Assembly: GCA_009698975.1 (NCBI GenBank)
Contig: WLPB01000014.1
Location: 1-11,453 of the forward strand
Origin: Actinomycetota bacterium
GTDB taxonomy: Bacteria > Actinomycetota > Actinomycetes > Nanopelagicales > Nanopelagicaceae
Direction: 5' to 3'
DNA: 11,453 nucleotides
The first letter of the stretch is position 1. Each line of letters opens with the position of its first letter. Positions 1 to 7,600 of the stretch are shown here, piece after piece. Below the pieces are notes generated by a model. It searched no databases and was not told the origin of the DNA. It saw only the letters and a program-made list of their open reading frames with translations. A program made the translations under genes and the position numbers.

Positions 1-2
1 CA

Positions 3-1202
3 AAGCCATACGCAATTGTGGAACGTAACGGAATCAAGATTGGCATCGTGGGTTCAAATACAGAATCAACAGTCGAGCAGGTATTCCCTGGCAACCTCGT
101 TGGACCTTCTGGCGAAATCGTGATTGATTCAAGCGCTAAGGGTATTAATGCTGCAATTGCAGATGTTCGTGCCCAGGGTGCTCAAGTTGTTATTGCACTT
201 GTTCACCAAGGTTGGACTGAGAATGTGAATGGCGCACCTGTTGGCCGTCTCTCAGAACTCTCAAGTCAAATCAAGGGCGCAGATGTCATCTACGGTGGCC
301 ATAGCCACTTGGTGTACTCAACATCGCTTCCAGGAAATATCCGTAAGTCACCAACTCTCGTTGCCGAAGTTCGCAATGCTGGTGTGGAGTACTCACGTAC
401 CGCGGTCTGCGTAGACACAAATAGAAACCGAGTAGTTGGCTCAGCTGTCGAATACATCTCAAAGGCTGAGGCAGCAAAGTTGACTCCAGATGCAACAGCA
501 GCAGCGCTTGTTAAGGGCTACAAGGATCAGCTAGCACCTAAGCTCGATGTCAAGATCGGTACAGTCTCTGCTGTCTTCCCACGTGGTGGTTCACCTGCGG
601 TAGAGCGCTCCGGCGAAACACCGATTGGTAACTTCACAGCAGATGCAATTCGCGCCAAGTACAAGACCGATTTTGTACTACTCAATGGTGGTGGAATGCG
701 CGATACCTTCCCAGCTAAGACATACACGCCGCTCGATAAGACACTTGTACGTCCAGCTACATCAGCTACTGGTCCATACGATGTCACCGTGGGAGATGCA
801 CTTACTGTCTTCCCATTCGGTAACTCTGTATCAACTACAACCATCACAGGTACATTGCTCTGGAGGGCGCTAGAAAATGGCGTCGGCGGTGCATACCCTG
901 CAGATGGTCGCTTCCCACAAATATCAGGCTTCAAGTTCACATTCGATTCAAGTAAGCCAATTGGCTCACGCGTCGTGTCTGTGACAAAGCTTGATGGAAC
1001 AGCGATTGCCAAGGATTCGACTGTCTACACAGTTGCAACTTTGGATTACATCGTTCAAGGCGGCGATGGATACATCGGCGTCTTCTCACCAGCTACGGCA
1101 AAGGTACGCGATCTACTGGTCGATATCTTTATCGAAGCAGTTCGCACTGGAAAGAACATCACAATGCCAGTGGCTGATGGTCGTACTAAGAAAGTTGGCT
1201 AA
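3..1202 (+). CDS. 5'-nucleotidase / UshA-type metallophosphatase, N-terminus cut by window edge
   Basis: Predicted exported enzyme that removes phosphate from nucleotides (5'-nucleotidase / 2',3'-cyclic phosphodiesterase type), a scavenging role outside the membrane. The reading frame is open from base 3, before the GTG at 18, so the true start and any signal peptide lie upstream; 399 residues are visible. The metallophosphatase half shows a VHQGW stretch (about 201-215) and the metal-binding GGHSH motif (294-308). The C-terminal substrate domain shows a PIGNFTADAIR stretch (about 621-653), NGGGMRD (684-704), PFGN (813-824) and GGDGY (1059-1073), all typical of the 5_nucleotid_C domain. The first metal motifs (DxH, NHE) would be off the left edge. 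There is no LPxTG or membrane anchor at the C-terminus, which ends shortly after KNITMPVADGR. Exact substrate cannot be read from sequence. A strong terminator follows, so this ends its transcription unit. Confidence 0.88.
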   Translation, partial: KPYAIVERNGIKIGIVGSNTESTVEQVFPGNLVGPSGEIVIDSSAKGINAAIADVRAQGAQVVIALVHQGWTENVNGAPVGRLSELSSQIKGADVIYGGHSHLVYSTSLPGNIRKSPTLVAEVRNAGVEYSRTAVCVDTNRNRVVGSAVEYISKAEAAKLTPDATAAALVKGYKDQLAPKLDVKIGTVSAVFPRGGSPAVERSGETPIGNFTADAIRAKYKTDFVLLNGGGMRDTFPAKTYTPLDKTLVRPATSATGPYDVTVGDALTVFPFGNSVSTTTITGTLLWRALENGVGGAYPADGRFPQISGFKFTFDSSKPIGSRVVSVTKLDGTAIAKDSTVYTVATLDYIVQGGDGYIGVFSPATAKVRDLLVDIFIEAVRTGKNITMPVADGRTKKVG

Positions 1203-1223
1203 TAGCCTTCATTGATTAGTAAT

Positions 1224-1258
1224 GAGAAGGGTCGCACCGTAAGGTGCGGCCCTTCTTT
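1224..1258 (+). terminator. Rho-independent terminator after the nucleotidase gene
   Basis: A 13-bp stem, GAAGGGTCGCACC (1226-1238) pairing with GGTGCGGCCCTTC (1243-1255), has one G-U wobble and a GTAA tetraloop of the GNRA type. It is followed by a short TTT run (1256-1258). It lies 23 bp after the nucleotidase stop. The T tract is short, as is common in actinobacteria, and there is no T run on the opposite strand, so it should act for + transcripts only. Confidence 0.85.
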
Positions 1259-1301
1259 GCGTGTCGAATAAGCAAGGCGACAAGATTGCAATTGCATCCC
1301 T

Positions 1302-1307
1302 TACCCT
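1302..1307 (+). promoter_or_regulatory. Candidate -10 box (TACCCT) for a leaderless DoxX transcript
   Basis: TACCCT fits TANNNT and ends six bases before the ATG at 1314, the spacing expected when transcription starts at the start codon. No Shine-Dalgarno sequence precedes this ATG. No convincing -35 element is seen at 16-18 bp. The rest of the 1203-1313 gap holds only the terminator. Confidence 0.45.
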
Positions 1308-1313
1308 CTTCTT

Positions 1314-1730
1314 ATGGATGCAATTTTAATTATTGGTCGAGTTCTTTTCGCGTTGCTTTGGATTGGCGCCGGCTTTGCCCACTTCAAGAACCTTGAGGCG
1401 ATGACTGGCTACGCCACCTATAAGAAAGTGCCTGCCGCAAAGCTCGCCGTTCTTGGAAGCGGGCTCTCCTTTGCGATTGGTGGAATTCTCATTCTGCTCG
1501 GCACCTGGGTTGATCTCGCTAGCGCTCTCATTGCCGTCACCGTCATTCTTGCCGCAATAATCTTTCATCAGTTCTGGCGCGAAAGCGATGCCAATACCAA
1601 GATGCAAGAGCAGATGGCCTTTAACAAAGACCTCGCACTCGGCGGGGCTGCGCTCATTCTCTTTGCACTCGTTGCAAGTGGAGCACTCACAGATTTCGGT
1701 CCCAGCGCTGGAGCCATCTCCTTCTTCTAG
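1314..1730 (+). CDS. DoxX-family membrane protein
   Basis: A 138-residue integral membrane protein with four predicted hydrophobic helices at about 5-22, 44-64, 66-86 and 107-126. The N-terminal GRVLFALLWIGAGFAHFKN is the usual DoxX/DoxD-like opening, and the length is normal for the family. DoxX relatives include a subunit of archaeal thiosulfate:quinone oxidoreductase and a mycobacterial membrane oxidoreductase partner of superoxide dismutase and a sulfurtransferase; the role of most members is unknown. The ATG at 1314 has no ribosome binding site but sits six bases after a -10-like box, so leaderless translation is likely. The TSUP permease gene starts 35 bp downstream on the same strand and is probably cotranscribed. 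Family assignment is good; the reaction is unknown. Confidence 0.8.
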   Translation: MDAILIIGRVLFALLWIGAGFAHFKNLEAMTGYATYKKVPAAKLAVLGSGLSFAIGGILILLGTWVDLASALIAVTVILAAIIFHQFWRESDANTKMQEQMAFNKDLALGGAALILFALVASGALTDFGPSAGAISFF

Positions 1731-1735
1731 GTATT

Positions 1736-1746
1736 AACGATTCGTT
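1736..1746. promoter_or_regulatory. Short palindrome AACGA-T-TCGTT before the TSUP gene
   Basis: Perfect 5-bp inverted arms around one base, in the 35-bp gap between the DoxX and TSUP genes, just before the ribosome binding site. It could be a small operator, but a palindrome this short may be chance. Confidence 0.2.
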
Positions 1747-1750
1747 TATA

Positions 1751-1756
1751 GGAGAG
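1751..1756 (+). promoter_or_regulatory. Shine-Dalgarno GGAGAG for the TSUP gene
   Basis: GGAGAG lies nine bases before the ATG at 1766 and supports that start. An ATG at 1758 is only one base after GGAGAG and opens a nine-codon frame ending at 1787, so it is not a credible gene start. Confidence 0.7.
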
Positions 1757-1765
1757 AATGTCGTC

Positions 1766-2509
1766 ATGGAGATTGTTGCTGCGCTGATTGCTGGCTCATT
1801 TATCGGAGCTGTGCTCGGCTATATCGGTGCCGGCGGCGCAATGCTTGCAGTACCAATTTTGATGTACACCTTTAGCTTCACCCCACACCTTGCAACAACA
1901 GCATCACTCGCAATTGTCGGTTCTGCTGCCGTATCTGGCGCTATTGCGAAAGCTCGCAATAAAGAGATTCTCTATCGCGATGCAATAGTTATTTGGGCAA
2001 TCGGATTAATCACCAATGTCGGCTTCTCATCCATCTCGGATTCGTTACCTGATGCCTTTATCAAAACTGGCTTCGCAGTTGTCTTATTCGTTGCTGGTTT
2101 ATCGATGATTCGTAATCCGCTCGCAATGACGCAAAAGCGAATGCCAGTCGCAATCTTGATTTTTGTCTCGCTACTCATTGGATCAATTACTGGTCTCTTT
2201 GGCATCGGTGGAGGCTTTCTCGCAATTCCGATTCTGGTCTTATTCTTTGGCACACCGCAAAGCACCGCCTCGGGTACGTCGCTGATGATTATCGCGCTCA
2301 ACTCGCTCACCTCACTTGCTGTTCGCAATCAGAGCTGGCACGAAATCAATTGGAAGATACCGCTGGTCATAGCTATCAGCGCGATTGCAATTACTAATCT
2401 AGCTTCTCGCAAAGGCTCTCGTGATTCGCAAGAGAAGTTAAAGTATTACTACACAGGGCTTCTAGTAGCTATTGCGCTCTTTACCTTAGCTGAAACCTGG
2501 ATTTTTTAA
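1766..2509 (+). CDS. TauE/SafE (TSUP) family permease
   Basis: A 247-residue polytopic inner-membrane protein of the TSUP family, whose characterised members export sulfite or sulfoacetate-type anions or take up small organic anions. The family's internal duplication is visible: a glycine-rich GAVLGYIGAGGAMLAVPIL segment at about residues 14-32 is echoed by GSITGLFGIGGGFLAIPIL at about 139-157, each followed by a conserved T/S-rich stretch (ATTASLAIVGS near 43-53; TASGTSLMIIALNS near 167-180). About eight hydrophobic segments are apparent, with normal family length. It sits 35 bp after the DoxX gene with its own ribosome binding site. DoxX plus TSUP hints at sulfur oxyanion handling, but this is inference. 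Its TAA stop (2507-2509) overlaps the stop of the convergent MFS gene, and no terminator separates them. Confidence 0.85.
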   Translation: MEIVAALIAGSFIGAVLGYIGAGGAMLAVPILMYTFSFTPHLATTASLAIVGSAAVSGAIAKARNKEILYRDAIVIWAIGLITNVGFSSISDSLPDAFIKTGFAVVLFVAGLSMIRNPLAMTQKRMPVAILIFVSLLIGSITGLFGIGGGFLAIPILVLFFGTPQSTASGTSLMIIALNSLTSLAVRNQSWHEINWKIPLVIAISAIAITNLASRKGSRDSQEKLKYYYTGLLVAIALFTLAETWIF

Positions 2510-3747
2510 ATCTTCGCTTCTGTACTAATTGCACGCGACATAAATCCGGCAAGCACCATCATTCCAATCGGATATGCCATCGCCCACGAGAGCGAAGTAA
2601 CCTGAGCTAATAACCCCGTCAGCGTTGGACCGATGAAGTACCCAGCAATTCCAATGACGCCAACACGTGAGATTGCAACAGCGGGTGCAACACCGGGCAC
2701 TCGACTAGCGGCCAAAATAAATGCTGGAAACATGGGACCAATTCCGAGGCCAGCAAAAACAAATCCGAGATCGGCAATCACGAGCGCCGCCATGCGCGCA
2801 GAATCAATACTCGATAACGGAATTGCAATCGCCAAGCAGAGCGCCCATCCCCCACCTCCAATAAGCCCGCCGAGAAGTACTGTCTTACGCGCACCAAGTC
2901 TGTGAAGAGCAATGTCTCCTAAGAAGCGACTAGTAATCATTGCAAGTGCGAAGCAAGCAAATGAAGAGGTGTATACCGCACCTGTGATTTGCATATTGTC
3001 GCGGAGCAAAATCGCGCCCCAATCACTTGCTGCTCCTTCTGCGACCAGACTTGCCACTAGACCTAAGCCCAGTGCCCATAGTCCAAGTACGCTCTTTCCA
3101 AAGAATGGAATCTTCGCCTCTGTTACTTCGGTGCCGTCGCCAGCATGTTCATCTCGTTCAGGTGAGAGCAGAAAGGTATTGGCAAGAACGAAGCCAACAA
3201 ACGAGAAGATTGCAACCGCAATCAAGTTTTCTTCCGGAGTCATGTGCGCAATCATGAAGCCGCCAAAAATAGTAGTAATGAAAGAACCCAAGCTCCACAT
3301 TCCGTGAAACCTAGACATCCATCTCTGCTTGAGAATCTTTTCGGCAACAACTGCTTGCGAATTCAGTGACATATCAGTCAGGGCGTAACCAAAACCCATC
3401 ATAATTAGTGCGAGAAAGAGAGATGTGGGTGTCTTTGATATCGCCATTGCAACCAAACCTAGGGGCAGAATCACTGAGGAGATATAGATAACCGGCCTTG
3501 AGCCAAAGGTATGAATTGCGCGTCCTGCCGCTTGCGCGCCTAGGACTGAGCCAATCGTCGCGCCGACAAACATCAGACCAAATTGGCCATTATCGAGTCC
3601 CACTGCATCTTTGATCTCAGGGATGCGCGGCACCCAGGCCATTGAAGCAATTCCCATCAGTAGGAATGAAGCCAAGATTGAGTTGCGTGCTTTCATTCCA
3701 ATGGCAAGATCATCTGGCATATCGCTAAATCTATCCTCTAAAGTCAT
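2506..3747 (-). CDS. MFS transporter, YbjJ-like
   Basis: A 413-residue major facilitator superfamily permease of about 12 membrane helices; substrate unknown. The N-terminal RNSILASFLLMGIASMAWVPRIPEIKDAVG region resembles the YbjJ-like branch (RN..., W..R.P.I). GRAIHTFGSRPV near residues 75-86 is the loop 2-3 motif A region. A polar stretch around residues 195-210 (SPERDEHAGDGTEVTE) is the cytoplasmic loop between the two six-helix halves. The start chosen is ATG at 3747. Met10 (3720) and Met18 (3696) are alternatives, and Met18 begins almost at the conserved RN motif. Neither the 3747 nor the 3696 start has a clear Shine-Dalgarno sequence. A TATGTT box on this strand at 3762-3757 favours the upstream start. 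The gene stands alone on - between two + strand units. Confidence 0.85.
   Translation of the reverse strand: MTLEDRFSDMPDDLAIGMKARNSILASFLLMGIASMAWVPRIPEIKDAVGLDNGQFGLMFVGATIGSVLGAQAAGRAIHTFGSRPVIYISSVILPLGLVAMAISKTPTSLFLALIMMGFGYALTDMSLNSQAVVAEKILKQRWMSRFHGMWSLGSFITTIFGGFMIAHMTPEENLIAVAIFSFVGFVLANTFLLSPERDEHAGDGTEVTEAKIPFFGKSVLGLWALGLGLVASLVAEGAASDWGAILLRDNMQITGAVYTSSFACFALAMITSRFLGDIALHRLGARKTVLLGGLIGGGGWALCLAIAIPLSSIDSARMAALVIADLGFVFAGLGIGPMFPAFILAASRVPGVAPAVAISRVGVIGIAGYFIGPTLTGLLAQVTSLSWAMAYPIGMMVLAGFMSRAISTEAKI
3739..3744 (+). promoter_or_regulatory. Candidate -10 box TAAAGT for the YbaK-like gene
   Basis: TAAAGT ends eight bases before the GTG at 3753 and lies at the start codon of the divergent MFS gene, inside its reading frame. 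TATCCT at 3732-3737 is a second possibility. With 5 bp between the two start codons, any promoter must overlap the neighbour's coding sequence. Confidence 0.3.
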
Positions 3748-3752
3748 CCATT

Positions 3753-4241
3753 GTGGAACATATCCTTGAGAAGTCGGCCGTGAAACGTGTTGCTCTTGCT
3801 ATGCAAGAAAACACAATCGCAGGACCAATTACGGTTCTGAGTGAAAGTGCCCGTACTGCCGCAGATGCTGCTTCTGCCTTGGGTATTGAAGTCGGCCAGA
3901 TTGCCTCGTCTCTTATCTTTAAAAGCCCTGACGACAAGGTAATTCTGATCATCACGAGTGGCGGCCACCGAGTAGATACTGATCTGGTAGCAACGACTCT
4001 CGGATATTCAGAGCTCATGCGCGTTGATGCTGCATTCGTTAAAGAGTTTTCCGGGTTTTCTATCGGTGGCGTCAGCCCAATTGGTTGGAGTAATCAACCT
4101 GATGTAACACTCATCGACGAAGCGCTCAATAATTACGATGTGGTGTGGGCAGCAGCTGGGCATCCACATGGAGTTTTTCCCACTTCATACGCAGAGTTGA
4201 TTGCCTGCACAGGTGCGACTTCGGCAGTGGTAGGTGCATAA
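3753..4241 (+). CDS. YbaK/EbsC-type aminoacyl-tRNA editing domain protein
   Basis: A 162-residue free-standing editing-domain protein, expected to hydrolyse a mischarged tRNA (Cys-tRNAPro or Ala-tRNAPro in characterised relatives). Seen in the sequence: IASSLIF (50-56), SGGHRVD (69-75), the hallmark GFSIGGVSPIG (101-111), Asp122 in the LIDEAL segment, and AAGHPHGVF (134-142). Length matches the family. The lysine usual in the xKTL motif of YbaK (Lys46 in the Haemophilus protein) is serine in IASSLIF, so substrate or mechanism may differ. The start is GTG at 3753; the preceding in-frame ATT is less likely. The frame is closed upstream by TAA at 3726. The VOC gene begins two bases after its stop, indicating translational coupling. 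Editing activity is inferred from family only. Confidence 0.85.
   Translation: MEHILEKSAVKRVALAMQENTIAGPITVLSESARTAADAASALGIEVGQIASSLIFKSPDDKVILIITSGGHRVDTDLVATTLGYSELMRVDAAFVKEFSGFSIGGVSPIGWSNQPDVTLIDEALNNYDVVWAAAGHPHGVFPTSYAELIACTGATSAVVGA
3757..3762 (-). promoter_or_regulatory. Candidate -10 box TATGTT for the MFS gene
   Basis: Read on the minus strand, TATGTT ends nine bases before the MFS ATG at 3747, giving a very short or absent leader. It lies inside the first codons of the YbaK-like gene. Confidence 0.3.
4232..4236 (+). promoter_or_regulatory. Shine-Dalgarno AGGTG deciding the VOC gene start
   Basis: AGGTG at the very end of the YbaK-like gene lies seven bases before the ATG at 4244. 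It supports this start over the upstream in-frame ATG at 4145, which would overlap YbaK by almost 100 bases and add a non-family N-terminus. Confidence 0.55.
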
Positions 4242-4243
4242 GT

Positions 4244-4630
4244 ATGAATACCTTAGGAATGATTGCGATTGTCGTTGATGAGTATGACCGCGCGATTAAG
4301 CATTATGTTGAAGATCTCGGTTTTACACTTATTGAAGATACTGAGCTCTCCCCTGAAAAACGGTGGGTAGTAATTGCGCCAAGTTCTGATGGCGCGCGTA
4401 TCTTGCTCGCAAAAGCTGCCAATAGCGAACAGGTCAAAGCAATCGGAAATTCAACGGGTGGTCGCGTTGGCTTCTTTCTCTACACCGATAATTTTGCGCA
4501 GACTTATCAGGGCTACCTCTCACGCAGTATTGAGTTCACCGAAACTCCTCGAAACGAGAAATTCGGTCAAGTCGTAGTCTTTAAAGATATGTACGGCAAC
4601 AAGTGGGATTTAATCGAAATTCGAAAGTAG
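4244..4630 (+). CDS. VOC (glyoxalase/bleomycin-resistance fold) protein
   Basis: A 128-residue protein with the two beta-alpha-beta-beta-beta modules of the vicinal oxygen chelate fold. The first module carries IAIVVDEYDRAIKHYVEDLGF (about 7-27), with tryptophan at 41 and an RILLAKA strand near 52-58. The second begins near GRVGFFLYTDNF (73-84) and ends with the typical FKDMYGNKWDLIEI (113-126), including a possible metal ligand Glu125. The usual first histidine ligand (LGH...) is Met6 here, so metal binding may be altered. Substrate cannot be predicted; VOC members include lyases, dioxygenases and drug-binding proteins. It is coupled to the YbaK-like gene two bases upstream. It ends two bases before the stop codon of the large convergent surface-protein gene, with only a weak shared hairpin between. 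Confidence 0.8.
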   Translation: MNTLGMIAIVVDEYDRAIKHYVEDLGFTLIEDTELSPEKRWVVIAPSSDGARILLAKAANSEQVKAIGNSTGGRVGFFLYTDNFAQTYQGYLSRSIEFTETPRNEKFGQVVVFKDMYGNKWDLIEIRK

Positions 4631-4649
4631 ATTTACTTGATGTAAATCT
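4629..4649. terminator. Weak AT-rich hairpin over two convergent stop codons
   Basis: AGATTTAC (4629-4636) pairs with GTAAATCT (4642-4649) around the loop TTGAT. The arms take in the last two bases of the VOC stop and the stop of the - strand surface-protein gene. The stem is AT-rich with no T tract beyond it, so it may be only a weak bidirectional terminator or a 3'-end stabiliser. Confidence 0.3.
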
Positions 4650-7600
4650 CCACTCGGCGATTCTTCGCTAAGTCAGCTTTTGACGAACCCGTAGAGATTG
4701 GCTTTGTAGATGCATACCAACCCGTGACAATCTTTTTACCGGACAGCATCTGTCTTAGAACGGCTGCAACTGCCCGAGCGCGATTCTTTGATAACAAGAT
4801 GTTGTCCACACCCTTGGTTGAATCGGTGTGGCCATAGCTCAAAATCATTTGAGCGCTACCGGCCGAAATCTTCTTCGCAATCGCAAGAAGTGATTTTCGT
4901 GAGGCATCATTAATGAAATATGTCCCATTGGCGAAATAGATTGTCCCAACTTTGCGCATCACACTGGTCGGTTGGACATTTGGCTTTTCTGGCTCCTTAG
5001 GGTCTACCTTCGGATCAGGCTTCTTTACTTCAGGGGCAAAAACCAAGAGAGATATTCCCGCTTCCTCCAGTAATTTCGCATAAGTTGCAGTTGCACTTTC
5101 TTCAGCAGTAGTGCGCTTTGCTAGGGCCACATCCAGAGATTTTCTCCAGGCCAGAGTGCTCTCGACATTTCCTTGAATTCGAAGAGCATAAGCAGCATCT
5201 CGCGCAATTTGGTAGTCAGCGGCTGCAATTGCAAATGCATCCTTCTTGCCCTGTGTAATCACTCTAGTCAGCGAGTTATCCAGAGACTTAAACTGTTGAG
5301 TTACTCCCTCTTGCGAAATAGTGACAGAGCAATAAATTGTTGAATCCTCTATCTGGTCTATTTTATCGAACGATATGCTCAGAGACGTTGACGTTGTAGA
5401 TTCAATCAATACGCCATTGATAAATAACGTAAAGACCGCACTCGTTAAAGATGTACTTTCAGCGCTCCCTCCAGAGCGAATGAATTGATAGGTTCCACGC
5501 GTACAGATATATCCAGTCTTTGAATTACTGATTGCTGGAAAGGTAACTGCCTTGAGATAGGACGGAATAACCGCTACTTGTGTGACAGGAATGATGGTTA
5601 AGTGCGGAAGTACAGAAATTGCTAATGAACTTGGACCATTTCCATATGTTGCACCTTTAGCGCGCAAATAGATGTTATAGGCCACATCATTGGTCAGCCC
5701 TGTGATCGTGACAGGAGAAGAGGTTGCATTCAGTGGTGAATAAGAAAGACCATCGATTGAGTAATCAAAGCTGACAATTGCATCTCCACCATTATTGAGG
5801 GCAAATGCCAATGTTGCTTTTCCATCACCGTTTGTAGCAACCACGGATGTAGGCGCACCGACGCTTATAATGTAATTGATGCTCGCAGATGATGGTGCTG
5901 AGTTTCCTACGCCATTGACTGCCACCAAAGATGCGGTGACGGTATTTCCGGCGGTCAAACCGGTAATTGTGCATGAATACGAGGTCGTACCTGAAACGAA
6001 GGAGTAACTACATGCACCCGATGAAAGGGTCAAGGTGTATCCAGTAAGGGCAGAACCACCATCTCCGTTTGACGCCCATGACGCAACAACGGTTGTTGAA
6101 TCTGTCTGCGCAAGCCCAATGCGCGGTGCGGTCGGAACCGTCGCAGGGATCAAATAGACAGCTGCTGTGTTGGCAAGAAGCTCGGTTGTAAATGATGTGG
6201 TCTTAACCCAAATCTTCACATCATAAGCAACGCCATTTGTTAGGCCGGTGAACTGATAGGTGCTCGTAGCTTGAGTATTGATAATTGCTGTTGGAGTATC
6301 AGAGAATGTCACATCACTGCTTTGCTTGATAAAGAGACGATATGAATCCCAAGCGCCACCACCAAGACTGACTGGCGGTGTCCAATTTGCAGTAAGTGTG
6401 GTGTCGCCACTTGTGACGCGAAGATTTGTTGGTGCATTGGGGTTGGCAGCGGGAGTTTTAACCACAGAATTCGAGGCAGCTGATGTTCCACCACCTGCTG
6501 TTCCACCGTTATAGGCAGTCACTGAGAATGTATATGAAACGCCTAGCGAAAGCGCGGTAATCGAATCTGTGCGTGTACCTGCCCCAGCAGTAACCGTCTT
6601 AGTTATTGCCGAACCTGTTGCAGGAGTGGCGGTCAATACGTAACTTGTAATCGTGCCACCGTTCTCGGTGTTGGCATTAAATTGCAAGGTTGCATATCCG
6701 CTTGTCGCTACAGAGGCATCTGTTCCGCCGACAGAGACCGATGTCAGCGTTGGGGCTCCCGGCGGAGCAGCGGTGATGACTAAATTCTGGGTCACATCTG
6801 ATGCCGCGCCGAAATTGGCATTTCCGAGCGATGACGCTGTGATCACACATGTTCCGGGAGAGAACATTGAAACCGCTCCCCCGTTTGTCACTGTACAGAT
6901 ATTTGAAGAAGTTGCAGATGAGTACGTAACAGTTCCACCAAGCGCGGTTGCAGTCAGGTTAAAACTACCTGAGGACACTGCGCGTGAAACAATCGATCCA
7001 AATGTGATTGCATTTGAGGCAGCGCTGACAGAGATGGTCATCGTCTTTGTGATTCCGGTGAGATACGTTGAGGTATCAGTTGGATAGAAGGTTGCAGTAA
7101 TTACTGCACTACCTGCCTGAACAACTGTCGCAGTATCACCATTAATCGAGACAATGCCTGGATTAGAACTTGAGAAGATAAAAGCACCTGCTGCGGTATC
7201 GCTCTCAGATGGCGGGATAAGTAGAAATGGTGCATCAGCTTTATTTTTTGAGACGTTTGGCCATGTACCCAAGACTGGAGATTTAGGTACTTTGAAAGTG
7301 AGTGAATTTGAAGCTACCGAGCGACCGGCAGAATTTCCCGCGCGTACTGTAAAGGTGTAAGTAATGCCAGGCCGAAGCCCCGTAAGGGTTGCAGATCCAC
7401 TGCTACTTCCGATTGAGTATGCAACGACCGAATCAGGTGTAGAAATTGCAGTATAGGACTCAATTGTTGCGCCACCATTGCTTGCAGGTGCGGTAAATGC
7501 AAGCGTCACCGAAGTATTTGTCGCCAGCAATACAGAGGTAGCAGTTGGTGCTCCCGGAGCTGTTGGGGTTTGGGTAACCAGTGGAGCAGAAGCTTGTGAC

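Noticed and set aside
527..1012. 161-codon open frame on - across the nucleotidase gene
   Set aside because: It is a complementary-strand shadow of well-conserved nucleotidase motifs.
1758..1787. Nine-codon frame overlapping the TSUP start, a possible leader peptide
   Set aside because: Its ATG is one base after the Shine-Dalgarno sequence, too close for initiation, and it encodes nothing recognisable.
2633..3307. Two + strand open frames of 90 and 131 codons inside the MFS gene
   Set aside because: They are shadows of a membrane protein gene with clear MFS features, and they lack motifs or a plausible promoter.
4145..4243. Upstream in-frame start for the VOC protein
   Set aside because: It would add 33 residues read in a shifted frame from YbaK coding sequence. 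The ATG at 4244 has a good ribosome binding site and matches the family N-terminus.
6653..7087. 144-codon open frame on + inside the surface-protein gene
   Set aside because: It is antisense to Ig-like/FN3 modules whose Ser/Thr/Ala/Val-rich codons leave few stops on the other strand. It has no ribosome binding site or recognisable fold; other + frames in 6278-9312 are alike.
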